DNA of 64,000 nucleotides from Chitinophaga sp. CF418 (GTDB lineage Bacteria; Bacteroidota; Bacteroidia; Chitinophagales; Chitinophagaceae), in NCBI RefSeq assembly GCF_900142925.1, contig NZ_FRCN01000005.1, positions 396,128 to 460,127 of the forward strand, given 5' to 3'. Positions 18,642-27,666 of the stretch are shown here, piece by piece (positions within the stretch are counted from its first letter, which is position 1; the number at the start of each line of letters is the position of its first letter). The position numbers were made by a program, and so were the translations under genes. A model generated the notes under the pieces. The model did no database searches. It had not been told where the DNA came from and worked only from the letters and a program-made list of their open reading frames with translations.

Positions 18642-18820
18642 TTATCTTTTATTCAGTGCTGCTATCATTGACACTGGTGGCAGATTGAAGGCAACAGGAG
18701 AATAGCTGTTGCCCGGAGCAGGAGCGTCAATTACAGGACTTGCGCATCACTTAAACGACCACCTATCTCCATCAGGCTTCCGAATGTAAAAAGGCTGCAT
18801 CGCATTAATGATACAGCCTT
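18642..18820 (-). pseudogene. Possible remnant of a secreted enzyme C terminus
   Basis: On the minus strand 18642-18746 reads to a stop as PVIDAPAPGNSYSPVAFNLP then PVSMIAALNKR. The FNLPPVS ending resembles the last beta strand of many Bacteroidetes glycosidases. Upstream, in another frame, FGSLMEIGGRLSDAQV runs into the same region, so one frameshift would join the two. There is no start region or catalytic part. It could be chance. Confidence 0.25.
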
Positions 18821-18822
18821 TT
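18789..18822 (-). terminator. Terminator of the AraC gene at 18868
   Basis: AAAAGGCTG (18789-18797) pairs with CAGCCTTTT (18814-18822), and the stem extends inward by ATC/GAT. On the minus strand the T-rich arm ends the transcript 46 bases after the AraC stop codon. Confidence 0.7.
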
Positions 18823-18867
18823 CTATAAGTAGGTAATATTATAATTTCATAGTGCTTCTTTACATCG

Positions 18868-19788
18868 TTATATACTCAGGTACTGCTGCATAGCGTCTTT
18901 CTTATAATCTGTAAAACTTCTCCCGGAAAAATTCTTAAAGAATTTACTGAAGTGTGCAATATCATCAAAGCCCAGGCTATATGCAATCTCTTTCATACTT
19001 GAACCGGAATAGGTAGCCTGTCTTTTAGCCTCCAGTACTACACGCTGACGAATATGATGACTTGCAGGAAAACCGGATACCTTTTTCACCATTTCATTCA
19101 GGTGATTAGGCGTCACTGCCAGTTCATCAGCGTAGTCGGCCACCAGTTTAAAGACCATGTATTTCTTTTCAACAATAGAAAAGAACCTGCTGACAAGGGC
19201 TCTGTTGCCCTGTTTTGATGGAGGTTGGACAGCGGGCCGGTACTGACGGGTAAGATAGATCATGAAAATATTCAGCAGGCCTCTCAGTATTTCCGAACGC
19301 AGGAGGAGAAAGTTGTCGAACTCCTTCAGCATTTTGATCACCAGATCTTCCATTTCTGTCCGCATATCTTCATTCAGGCGGATCACAGTCGTACCGGCCA
19401 ACTGGTGAAAGGAGTTGGGATGAAAAATAAGGGCTGCATTATCTTTCGGCATAAGCAGGAATTCCTGGCTGAAGGTGATGACATAGCCTTTTATGTTCCT
19501 GTTCAGCCTGAACTGATGGACCTGTCCAGGGGTAAGGCAATATATCTGGTGAGGTCCCACTTCGTGCTGTTCACTATCTACCCAATAATGACCATTTCCT
19601 TCCAATACCCATATCAGCTCAAAACTATTGTGCTGATGGGGAACATTGTTCATAAGATGGTTGTTGGCCGTACCATCGTCCAGTTTGTAGATCTTAAATG
19701 GCAAATGAGTTTTCTCCATCTGCAAGGATGATGGTTCTGAGTGACGATTCAGAGCGGTTTGCATATTACAGTGAATAGTTTTTGACAT
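18868..19788 (-). CDS. AraC-family regulator with N-terminal cupin
   Basis: A 306-residue protein with a cupin-like sensor domain at about residues 30-120 (HQHNSFELIWVLEGNGHYWVD, then TPGQVHQFRL) and an AraC-type HTH_18 domain at about 200-300. The DNA-binding half is clear: LAVTPNHLNEMVKKVSGFPA and then EIAYSLGFDDIAHFSKFFKN. It is a close paralogue of the AraC regulator at 20176-21063, which it faces divergently across 387 bases. The ligand is unknown, and no regulated enzyme gene is adjacent, apart from the partner regulator itself. Confidence 0.9.
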   Translation of the reverse strand: MSKTIHCNMQTALNRHSEPSSLQMEKTHLPFKIYKLDDGTANNHLMNNVPHQHNSFELIWVLEGNGHYWVDSEQHEVGPHQIYCLTPGQVHQFRLNRNIKGYVITFSQEFLLMPKDNAALIFHPNSFHQLAGTTVIRLNEDMRTEMEDLVIKMLKEFDNFLLLRSEILRGLLNIFMIYLTRQYRPAVQPPSKQGNRALVSRFFSIVEKKYMVFKLVADYADELAVTPNHLNEMVKKVSGFPASHHIRQRVVLEAKRQATYSGSSMKEIAYSLGFDDIAHFSKFFKNFSGRSFTDYKKDAMQQYLSI

Positions 19789-20175
19789 AATGTGTGGTTA
19801 ATGGTTCCGATAAATTAATGACAATGTGATCACACCTATGGAAAAACAAATCATATACCACTCCATTAACCATATGATAGACAGTTAATTGATATTTTTT
19901 CATCAACTGACAATTAACTATATTTAGTGATTTCACTGTTTTTATTCGCTTTATTTGGCGAATATTGCGCGGTTCCCTCCCGGGCTGCCCGCCAATGGCT
20001 GTTAACTGAAATCAGCTGCATTCCCCATTACCAATACGACATTTCGCCTCAGAAATGGTGATATCACGAAATATCGCGTTTTCCCCTCCCCTACAAATAC
20101 ATTAAACTACTGACTATCAACACGAACCAGTCAGGCACATAATTGGGAATGTCTTCGTCATAAACCCACTGTTTT
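19789..20175. other. Shared promoter region of two divergent AraC genes
   Basis: No gene is supported in these 387 bases. The region is AT-rich on its left side and holds an inverted repeat ATTCGC-N8-GCGAAT (19944-19963), plus several ATTAAC/GTTAAT half-sites. These are candidate operators for one or both AraC proteins. Confidence 0.4.
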
Positions 20176-21063
20176 ATGAAGTTTCCGGAATATAGCTCCT
20201 TGCTGAAGACTGAAAGTGCAGATGCTGCCCTACCTTTCAGGATCCATTCTATCCGTAGAATGCGGGCCGACGTAACAGCTCACAACACGATTCCCCATAA
20301 GCAGCACTATGTTGAAATCATCTGGATCATTAAAGGCGGTGGCACCCTTGTCATGGACCTCGAGAAGTTCACGCTGCAGGATAACAGTATTTTCTGCATT
20401 ACCCCGGGGCAGCTGCATCAGCTAAAAGAAGAAGAGCAAACAGAGGGGTATGTCATCTCCTTTACAGAAGCCTTCCTGCACATGGGAGAACAGGAATTTG
20501 ACCTGATGTATAATTCAGGACTTTTCCAGTCATTTTCCAGATCAGCAGGTATAAGGCTGGATAGTGATATTGCCGGGGAGATGCAGGAGATAGCGCTTAA
20601 AATGCTCAAGGAAAGTAATAATACATACCTGTTCAAAACAGAAATGCTGCGGCGTTACCTGAAGATATTCCTGATCTATGTGGCCAGGCAATTCCAGGCA
20701 CCATTACAGACACTCATGCAGACCAGGAACATTGAGCTGTCAGAAAAATTCAAGTCGCTGGTAGAGCTGCATTTTAAAACACACCGGAAGGTAGCGGATT
20801 ATGCGAAACTGCTGACAGTGACACCCAATTACCTGAATGAGATCATTAAGAAGACTACTGCTTATCCGGCGAGTCATCATATCCGTCAGCGTATTATACT
20901 GGAAGCTAAGAGAAGGGTGGCTTACTCTGATGAATGTATGAAAGAGGTGGCCTGGCACCTGGGCTTTACAGATATTGCACATTTCAGCAAGTTCTTTAAA
21001 AATGCGACCGGCACCACTTTTACTGAGTTCAGGAAAGAATGCCTTGTTCTTACAACGGGCTGA
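20176..21063 (+). CDS. AraC-family regulator with N-terminal cupin
   Basis: A 295-residue paralogue of the regulator at 18868-19788. The N-terminal cupin segment reads HKQHYVEIIWIIKGGGTLVM and TPGQLHQLKEEE. The C-terminal HTH_18 domain reads LTVTPNYLNEIIKKTTAYPA, then EVAWHLGFTDIAHFSKFFKN. The two proteins align along their whole length, including the shared YPASHHIRQR/FPASHHIRQR segment, so the divergent pair arose by inverted duplication. The shorter spacing in the cupin part suggests different ligands. Targets are unknown. Confidence 0.9.
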   Translation: MKFPEYSSLLKTESADAALPFRIHSIRRMRADVTAHNTIPHKQHYVEIIWIIKGGGTLVMDLEKFTLQDNSIFCITPGQLHQLKEEEQTEGYVISFTEAFLHMGEQEFDLMYNSGLFQSFSRSAGIRLDSDIAGEMQEIALKMLKESNNTYLFKTEMLRRYLKIFLIYVARQFQAPLQTLMQTRNIELSEKFKSLVELHFKTHRKVADYAKLLTVTPNYLNEIIKKTTAYPASHHIRQRIILEAKRRVAYSDECMKEVAWHLGFTDIAHFSKFFKNATGTTFTEFRKECLVLTTG

Positions 21064-21281
21064 GTGCAGGTGCCGGTGATATTTCCGGGAAATCGTCATT
21101 CATTTTGCACCGGGATTGCCAGAACAGCTAAGGCCCATAATTAATACAAGTTAAACCTCGATTCCTGCATTGTTGCAGAACGTATGTTTTTTCATCTTTG
21201 TAATGTTATCAATAAGATATCGGATCATCAGCGAAAATTTAAACCTGATATTTTTATCAAGTTGGCATTGGTTACCAAACG

Positions 21282-21310
21282 GCTGTTTCTATCCAGAAAC
21301 AGCTTTTTTT
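21282..21310 (+). terminator. Rho-independent terminator
   Basis: GCTGTTTCT (21282-21290) and AGAAACAGC (21295-21303) form a nine-base stem with a four-base loop, followed by seven T. It is the likely end of the AraC transcript about 220 bases upstream. Confidence 0.85.
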
Positions 21311-21328
21311 ATATTGACAATAAAAATA

Positions 21329-21356
21329 AATAGCGCCACAGAGCTGTGGCGCTATT
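21329..21356 (-). terminator. Terminator of the RND efflux operon
   Basis: A perfect 13-base stem (21329-21341 with 21344-21356) and a two-base loop are followed on the minus strand by a T-rich run. It lies 51 bases after the outer-membrane factor gene. Confidence 0.85.
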
Positions 21357-21406
21357 GGGTTACAAACACTATATCTACCTATTACAACTGTTTCTGATTA
21401 ATTCAT

Positions 21407-22837
21407 CTATTTCCAACCACCTCCCAGACTTCTGTATAGTTCAACAGAAGCGCTCAGCTGCTGACGAACAATATCAGCCTGTGTCAGTGATGCTTCCAGG
21501 GACCTGCCCTGTGCGGTGACCACTTCCAGGTAATTGGCCATACCACTGCGGAACAGCATTCTGGCCTGTACTACAGCCAGCTGCGTTGTATTCACCTGGT
21601 CTGATGCTATTTGTTGCTGGGCTTTCAGTTTGTCCAGCTTTATGAGTGAATTAGACACCTCTCCTACTGCATCCAGGGTGATCTGACGGAATCTGATCAC
21701 CGCCTGCTCACGTTGTATCTTTGCTACTTCCAGGTTAGCTTTTAACTGTCCCCGTTGAAATACGGGTTGCGTAATACTACCTGCTACGGTACCAAAGAGG
21801 GAAGAAGGCAATGTGAACCACTCGCTGGCTTTGAAAGCATTGACACCTCCGCTTGCAGTGATATTCAGAGAGGGGTACATGCTGGCCTGCGCTACACCTA
21901 CTTCTGCATTAGCAGCTTTCAATGCCATTTCCTGCGCTCTTACATCCGGACGGTTGCTGAGCAGCGCGGCCGGTACACCTGTAGGCAGCATCTCCCGCAC
22001 GGGTGTGCCTGTCAGGGTGCTGGTGTAGGCTATTGTACCAGGCAGCTCACCTGCCAGTATGCGCAGTGTATTCTGCTCGATAGCTTTGGCCTGCTCCAGC
22101 TGAGGTATCAGCAGGGCGGCTGTCTGCCGTTGTGCTACTGCCTGTTGTACCGCCAGTTCGGTGGCTTCACCGGCTGTCTTCTGCAGCCGTATCATTTGTA
22201 CAATGGTATCGCTCAGGGAAACATTGCTACGGGCGATGTTCAGCTGGGCATCCAGCATGAGCAGGTTATAGTAACTATTGGCGATATCGGCCACCAATCC
22301 TGTCTGCACGGCATGCATGCCTTCATACGTTTCCAGGTAGCTGGCCAGTGCAGCTTCCTTACGGCGTCTGATCTTTCCCCACACATCTATCTCCCATGAC
22401 AGGCCCCCGCTGAGGCTATAGTCTTCAATATGATCTGTGTGCAGGAAACTATTCAGACTGGTACCGTTTAAACTGTTCTTCGAAGGGATGGAAGTAGACG
22501 CTGCCGCCTGGAGATTCACAGCAGGTAGCCAGCCTAATTTCGCCTGTTTTAAGTATGCCTGTGCCGTTTCTATTCGTTTCAATGCCAGCTGGAGATCATA
22601 GTTCCCGCTCAGCGCCCTTCCTATTAATCCCTGAAGAGTGGTATCTGTAAAAAATTGTTTCCATTCAATTGTTGCAATACTGCTGTCTGCCGTTGTATTA
22701 GCAGCAACGGCGGTGTCGCTGTACTGAGCCGGCAGCGTCAGTGCGGGCCGCTCATAATTACGGCCCACCCGGCACGCTGCAAATCCTGCAACTATAAAGA
22801 AAGAGACGATTTGAATCCTGATATATTTTAGTGTCAT
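21407..22837 (-). CDS. RND efflux outer-membrane factor (OprM/NodT type lipoprotein)
   Basis: The 476-residue product is a TolC-superfamily channel of the lipoprotein branch. A lipobox (GFAAC) follows a hydrophobic leader, and the mature protein starts near CRVGRNYERP, as in OprM/CusC. Two OEP repeats follow: DTTLQGLIGRALSGNYDLQL in the first, and RPDVRAQEMALKAANAEVGV in the second with YPSLNITASGG. It is the last gene of the operon, 34 bases downstream of the pump gene, and forms the exit duct of the tripartite pump. Family confidence is high; the transported compounds are unknown. Confidence 0.93.
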   Translation of the reverse strand: MTLKYIRIQIVSFFIVAGFAACRVGRNYERPALTLPAQYSDTAVAANTTADSSIATIEWKQFFTDTTLQGLIGRALSGNYDLQLALKRIETAQAYLKQAKLGWLPAVNLQAAASTSIPSKNSLNGTSLNSFLHTDHIEDYSLSGGLSWEIDVWGKIRRRKEAALASYLETYEGMHAVQTGLVADIANSYYNLLMLDAQLNIARSNVSLSDTIVQMIRLQKTAGEATELAVQQAVAQRQTAALLIPQLEQAKAIEQNTLRILAGELPGTIAYTSTLTGTPVREMLPTGVPAALLSNRPDVRAQEMALKAANAEVGVAQASMYPSLNITASGGVNAFKASEWFTLPSSLFGTVAGSITQPVFQRGQLKANLEVAKIQREQAVIRFRQITLDAVGEVSNSLIKLDKLKAQQQIASDQVNTTQLAVVQARMLFRSGMANYLEVVTAQGRSLEASLTQADIVRQQLSASVELYRSLGGGWK

Positions 22838-22871
22838 CCTGTTTTTCTTTATGCTTTAATATTAAGTGCGC

Positions 22872-25800
22872 TTATACCCTTGCATCTGCTGCCAGTTCAG
22901 GTGAGTCGGCTTTCAGCGGTTTGCCGCTGATCTTTTCCTGTAGATACTGGAAAACGATGAACAGCACCGGGATAGCAAAGACGCCCAGTATCACCCCTGT
23001 CAGCATACCTCCGGCAGCACCGGTACTGATAGAGCGGTTACCCAGCGCAGAAGATCCTGTCGCACGCATCAATGGTGTCAGGCCCGCCACAAAGGCAAAG
23101 GATGTCATCAGGATAGGACGCAAACGCAGGCGGGACGCTTCCAGTGCTGCAGCCAGCAGTCCCATACCGTTACGGCGTCGCTGTACAGCATATTCCACAA
23201 TCAGAATAGCGTTCTTCGCCAACAACCCTATCAGCATGATCAATCCTACCTGTACATATATATTGTTGTCGATACCGAACATGTTAATGAACAGGAATAC
23301 GCCGAATATACCCAGCGGGATAGACAGTATTACAGAGAATGGCAGGATATAACTTTCATACTGTGCTGACAGCAGGAAGTATACAAACACAAGACACAAC
23401 AGGAAGATGATACCTGCCTGTCCGCCTGCCGCGATCTCTTCTTTGGTCATACCTACCCACTCATAGGAGTATCCTCTTGGCAGGTATTGCTGCGCTACTT
23501 CTTCCACTGCTTTGATGGCATCACCGGAACTGTAACCAGGCTTGGGCTGCCCGTTGATGGTTACCGCATTAAAGAGGTTATTACGGGTCACTGTCTCAGG
23601 ACCGTACACTCTTTGCAGCTTTACGATAGCATTCAAAGGCACCATCTCATCGGTTTTATTCTTCACATAGATCTCATTCAGCGACTCCGGTTGAGCACGG
23701 GAGGGAGCTTCTGCCTGTACAATCACGCGGTAGTATTTACCAAAGCGATTAAAGTCAGAGGCAAAGGTGCTACCGTAATATACCTGCATAGTCTGCAGTA
23801 CATCTGATACGGATACGCCCAATTGTTTTGCCTTTGTTTCATCTATCTCCAGGCTGTATTGCGGGTTACCGGCGTTGAAAGTGGTAAATGCGAAAGCGAT
23901 CTCCTTACGTTTCATCAGCTCACCGATAAAACCATAGGCAGTATTGGCCAGTTTATCGAGCGGACCACCAGTACGGTCCTGCAGGATCACTTCAAAACCA
24001 TCCACGTTACTGAAGCCCGGCACCGTTGGCATGTTGAACATAAAGATGCTGGCTTCCTTGATATTGGCGAGCTTCGCCTGCATCATACCCATTACATCTT
24101 TCAGGTCTTTTGCCGGTCCGCGGTCTTCATGCTTTTTCAGTTTCACGAAACCTATTGCATAAGCGGAGCTGTTAGAGTTGGTGAGCAGGTTGAAACCGGA
24201 AACACTCAGATAGGTATTCACCGCTTCCATTGCTTTCATCTCCTTCTCTACCTTGTTCACTACTTCCTGCGTACGTTGCAGGGAGCTACCCGGAGGCATG
24301 GTCACAGAGTATACTACGAAGCCGTTATCTTCTGTTGGAATGAAACCGGTGGGTGTTCTCTTCACTAACCAGACAGTCACACCCAATATCACTAACAGTA
24401 CGCCGATAGGAATCCATTTACGTTTCACCAGGAAGCGTACACTATTGATGTATTTATTAGTCACCGCTTCAAAACCAGTATTGAAAGCCTTGAAGAAACG
24501 GGTGCCGAATCCTTTGGTATAAGCAGCGCCATGTACATCTTTGCTGTGATTGTTTTTCAGCAGCAGTGCACATAATGCCGGACTCAATGTCAGGGCGTTC
24601 AGCGCTGAGATCAGGATCGCAATGGCCAGTGTAAAGGCGAACTGCCGGTAGAATACCCCCGCCGGTCCCTGCATGAAACCAACCGGGATGAACACGGCAG
24701 CCATTACCAGGGTGATAGATATGATCGCACCGGAGATCTCCTGCATGCTGGTGATCGTTGCTGCACGCGGCGTCATATTAATATGCTCCATCTTCGTGTG
24801 TACGGCTTCCACGACCACAATGGCATCGTCCACCACAATACCAATGGCCAGTACAAGCGCAAACAGCGTGAGCAGGTTGATCGTAAAGCCGAACAGCTGC
24901 ATAAAGAAGAAGGTACCAATAATGGCTACAGGCACTGCAATAGCAGGGATCAGCGTAGAGCGGAAGTCCTGCAGGAAGATGAATACCACGATAAATACCA
25001 GTATGAAGGCTTCTATCAGTGTGTGTTTCACCTGGTCGATAGATTCATCCAGGTACTCTTTCGTGCTGTAGATATTGAAGTAGTCAACTCCCTGCGGAAA
25101 GAGGCCTGATGCCTTTTTCATCAGTTCGTTCACCTGTGTCTGGATCTCATTGGCGTTTGAACCTGCGGTCTGATAGATCGCGATACCAATACCATATTTA
25201 CCATTCACATGTGTATCACTGCTGTAGGTAAAGGAACCAAATTCAACACGGGCCACATCTTTCAATCTCAGGAGAGAACCGTCTGCATTTGCTTTCAGCA
25301 CAATGTCCTCGTATTGGTCATTCTGGTTACGTTTACCTTTATACTTTATCACATATTCGAATGCTTCCTTGCTGCTTTCGCCAAAACGGCCGGGAGCGGC
25401 TTCCAGGTTCTGTTCCCTGATAGCGGTGAGTACATCCTGCGGGGAGAGGTTATTGGCGGCAAGGCGATCGGGACGCAACCATATACGCATGGAATAGTCT
25501 TTCGCACCAAATACCATTGCCTGTCCTACCCCGGTTACACGCTGTATTTCCGGGATGATGTTGATCTTAGCATAGTTCTGCAGGAATTTCTCATCATATT
25601 CTTCCTGGTCGCTGATCAGGTTCACCACCATGATCATACTGTTCTGTTGTTTCTGCGTGGTGATACCGGCGTTCACTACTTCCACGGGAAGCAGGCTGGT
25701 AGCCTTGGAAACGCGGTTCTGCACGTTTACGGCAGCCAGATCGGGATCTGTACCCAATTTGAAGTATACGGTCAGCGTCATGGAGCCGTCGTTGTTGGAA

Positions 25801-26042
25801 GTGGAAGTCATGTATGTCATGTTTTCCACACCATTTACCGCTTCTTCAATAGGAGTAGCTACGGAACGGGCTACGACTTCCGCGTTCGCACCAGGGTAAG
25901 AAGCTGTAACAGCCACGCTGGGCGGCGCGATATCGGGGAACTGTGTAACAGGCAAGGTGGTCAGGGACAATAATCCCAGTAACACCAGGATAATTGAAAC
26001 CACCGTTGCCAGTACGGGTCTTTCTATAAATGTTCTTAACAT
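22872..26042 (-). CDS. RND efflux pump permease (HAE1/AcrB type)
   Basis: A full-length 1056-residue hydrophobe/amphiphile efflux pump. It starts with the standard TM1 segment (FIERPVLATVVSIILVLLG) and has DP/T-rich porter domains, two large periplasmic loops and 12 expected membrane helices. TM4 carries the proton-relay aspartate pair in the VLAIGIVVDDAIVVVE segment, and the second half has VGLIMLIGLLAKNAILIVEY. It matches MexB/AcrB in length. It should export drugs, detergents or similar amphiphiles using the proton motive force, with the adaptor at 26142 and the channel at 21407. The three genes lie close together (34 and 99 bases apart). Confidence 0.95.
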   Translation of the reverse strand: MLRTFIERPVLATVVSIILVLLGLLSLTTLPVTQFPDIAPPSVAVTASYPGANAEVVARSVATPIEEAVNGVENMTYMTSTSNNDGSMTLTVYFKLGTDPDLAAVNVQNRVSKATSLLPVEVVNAGITTQKQQNSMIMVVNLISDQEEYDEKFLQNYAKINIIPEIQRVTGVGQAMVFGAKDYSMRIWLRPDRLAANNLSPQDVLTAIREQNLEAAPGRFGESSKEAFEYVIKYKGKRNQNDQYEDIVLKANADGSLLRLKDVARVEFGSFTYSSDTHVNGKYGIGIAIYQTAGSNANEIQTQVNELMKKASGLFPQGVDYFNIYSTKEYLDESIDQVKHTLIEAFILVFIVVFIFLQDFRSTLIPAIAVPVAIIGTFFFMQLFGFTINLLTLFALVLAIGIVVDDAIVVVEAVHTKMEHINMTPRAATITSMQEISGAIISITLVMAAVFIPVGFMQGPAGVFYRQFAFTLAIAILISALNALTLSPALCALLLKNNHSKDVHGAAYTKGFGTRFFKAFNTGFEAVTNKYINSVRFLVKRKWIPIGVLLVILGVTVWLVKRTPTGFIPTEDNGFVVYSVTMPPGSSLQRTQEVVNKVEKEMKAMEAVNTYLSVSGFNLLTNSNSSAYAIGFVKLKKHEDRGPAKDLKDVMGMMQAKLANIKEASIFMFNMPTVPGFSNVDGFEVILQDRTGGPLDKLANTAYGFIGELMKRKEIAFAFTTFNAGNPQYSLEIDETKAKQLGVSVSDVLQTMQVYYGSTFASDFNRFGKYYRVIVQAEAPSRAQPESLNEIYVKNKTDEMVPLNAIVKLQRVYGPETVTRNNLFNAVTINGQPKPGYSSGDAIKAVEEVAQQYLPRGYSYEWVGMTKEEIAAGGQAGIIFLLCLVFVYFLLSAQYESYILPFSVILSIPLGIFGVFLFINMFGIDNNIYVQVGLIMLIGLLAKNAILIVEYAVQRRRNGMGLLAAALEASRLRLRPILMTSFAFVAGLTPLMRATGSSALGNRSISTGAAGGMLTGVILGVFAIPVLFIVFQYLQEKISGKPLKADSPELAADARV

Positions 26043-26141
26043 AATCTGGTTGCATTAGTTGTTTATCCGGATGTCTGAAGCGTGCCGGCCCTGTACAGCT
26101 TTTTGTGAGCTGTTTAAAGCGTACGCTGCTGTCTGTATTGC

Positions 26142-27323
26142 TTAAAGCGGTCTTACTTTCAGCAGACTATCCAGTGATATTGGTTGTGGCTGTATGACAA
26201 CGCCATCGCGGAGACGGTCTAATCCTGTATATACAACGGACTCTCCCGGCGCTACACCTTTTTCCACGAAATAATAAGCGTTACTCTTACCTAATACTTT
26301 GATAGGTTTGCTAACAACTTTATTACTGTCGCCAACAGTAAAGATGAATATCTTGTCCTGCAATTCAAATGTAGCTTCCTGTGGCACCACTAATGCTGCA
26401 GGAAATGATTCAGAGATCTTCACTTTGCCGGTATTACCGGAACGCAGCAAGCCGTTAGGGTTAGGAAATACCGCGCGGAAGCTGACAGCACCCATTGTTT
26501 TGTCGAACTGACCTTCCATGGTTTCGATACGTCCTTTCTCCGGATAGATGGTGTTGTCGGGCATTACCAGTTCTACAGGAGGTAGTTGTTTTACTTTTTC
26601 TGCGATAGTATTGCCTTTCACTTTGTCTTTAAACTGGAGGAAGTCGACTTCACTCATGGAGAAATAAGCATACACTTCATTCACATCAGAGAGTAATGTG
26701 AGCGGTTGTGCTTCACTACGTCCTACAAGGCTGCCTATTTTATAAGGAATACGGCCGATGTATCCGTTCACCGGCGCAGTGATCACTGTAAATCCAAGAT
26801 TGATACGGGCATTGCCCGCCATCGCCTGCGCCTGCGCTACATTGGCTTTTGCGGCCTGTAAGGCAGCGGCAGCAGTTTTCAGCTGCACATCAGAAACGAC
26901 GTTATTGTCTACCAGCGGTGTGAGCCTGGATACTTCCAGGGCTGCTTTTTCCTCGTTGGCCTGTGCAGCTGCGAGGCTGGCGGAAGCATTGCTTAACTGC
27001 TCACGGTAAGGCCGGTCGTTGATGCGGAAGAGCGGCTGGCCTGCTTTCACATAAGCGCCCTCATCCACAAAGATCTTGTCGAGATAGCCATCTACCTGTG
27101 CGCGGATCTCTACGTTCACTCTACCTTCGAGTGAGGCGTTATATTCGCGGTAAGTAGTAGCTGGTACTGCTGCTGCCTTAAATACAGGCAATGCAGTGGG
27201 AGGAGGAGCTCCATCTGATCTGGCGGAAGAAGAGGTGCAACCTGATAATACTGCCATAACAATTAAGCTATAGAGAAAGCCCGCGGGCTTTTGTTTGTAA
27301 ATGATCTCAAATAAGTGGTTCAT
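26142..27323 (-). CDS. RND efflux periplasmic adaptor (membrane fusion protein)
   Basis: This 393-residue protein is an AcrA/MexA-type adaptor. A lipobox (VLSGC) follows a hydrophobic leader, so it is likely lipid-anchored in the inner membrane. The lipoyl half-motifs are EIRAQVDGYLDKIFVDEGAY and VITAPVNGYIGRIPYKIGSL, enclosing an alpha-helical hairpin rich in Ala (ALQAAKANVAQAQAMAG). Beta-barrel and membrane-proximal domains follow. It bridges the pump and the outer-membrane factor. It is the first gene of the operon, and the long leader upstream holds a possible promoter and a palindrome. Confidence 0.93.
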   Translation of the reverse strand: MNHLFEIIYKQKPAGFLYSLIVMAVLSGCTSSSARSDGAPPPTALPVFKAAAVPATTYREYNASLEGRVNVEIRAQVDGYLDKIFVDEGAYVKAGQPLFRINDRPYREQLSNASASLAAAQANEEKAALEVSRLTPLVDNNVVSDVQLKTAAAALQAAKANVAQAQAMAGNARINLGFTVITAPVNGYIGRIPYKIGSLVGRSEAQPLTLLSDVNEVYAYFSMSEVDFLQFKDKVKGNTIAEKVKQLPPVELVMPDNTIYPEKGRIETMEGQFDKTMGAVSFRAVFPNPNGLLRSGNTGKVKISESFPAALVVPQEATFELQDKIFIFTVGDSNKVVSKPIKVLGKSNAYYFVEKGVAPGESVVYTGLDRLRDGVVIQPQPISLDSLLKVRPL

Positions 27324-27461
27324 ACGGTTTGTTTTTCTTGATGATTGACAATAGCGGTCCAGCCTGTAATCCTTATTGGCGATTTCAGATACATTATGGA
27401 GCTATGGGCAAATCTTTTCTAACCCTTTCCGAGGTGGAGGGAAAGGAAACAGTAGTTGTCA

Positions 27462-27479
27462 CGTAGTATGTGTACTACG
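27462..27479. promoter_or_regulatory. Inverted repeat upstream of the RND operon
   Basis: CGTAGTA-TGTG-TACTACG is a perfect seven-base inverted repeat with a four-base centre, 139 bases before the adaptor start codon. It could be an operator or an mRNA hairpin in the leader. Confidence 0.4.
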
Positions 27480-27619
27480 GGGTAGATTTACGCTTAAAGA
27501 CTTATAAAAACTGCTAAGAGAAATAGTTTTCGGCGGTTAGCAGAAAGAGAATTTGAACTTCATGAGCTTGCGGTTTTAGTTTGACGGTTGCTAAAACAGT
27601 TTATTCCTATCGTTAATTA

Positions 27620-27627
27620 CAAAAGTA
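27620..27627 (-). promoter_or_regulatory. Putative -7 box of the RND operon
   Basis: On the minus strand this reads TACTTTTG, a full match to the Bacteroidetes TAnnTTTG consensus. A TTTG occurs at 27655-27658, but the 27-base gap is longer than the usual 19-21. If used, the transcript has a leader of about 300 bases. Confidence 0.35.
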
Positions 27628-27666
27628 GAACGTATGGTTTTGAAAATCGTTTAACAAATTACGGTA

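Larger units (their letters stand above)
21064..21406. other. Intergenic region of 343 bases between convergent genes
   Basis: This region contains two terminators, one for each side, listed separately. A 75-codon plus-strand frame (21170-21397) runs through both hairpins and is not called a gene. Confidence 0.6.
27324..27666. other. Leader and promoter region of the RND operon (343 bases)
   Basis: No gene is supported. The region holds a -7-like box and an inverted repeat (listed separately). Together with the AraC gene immediately upstream it is the place where efflux expression is probably controlled. Confidence 0.5.

Noticed and set aside
21170..21397. Plus-strand frame of 75 codons after the AraC gene
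   Set aside because: It runs through two strong terminator hairpins and has no recognisable features.
25209..25973. Long antisense frame of 254 codons within the RND pump gene
   Set aside because: It is a shadow of the pump coding sequence; the protein has no family pattern and the pump gene is complete.
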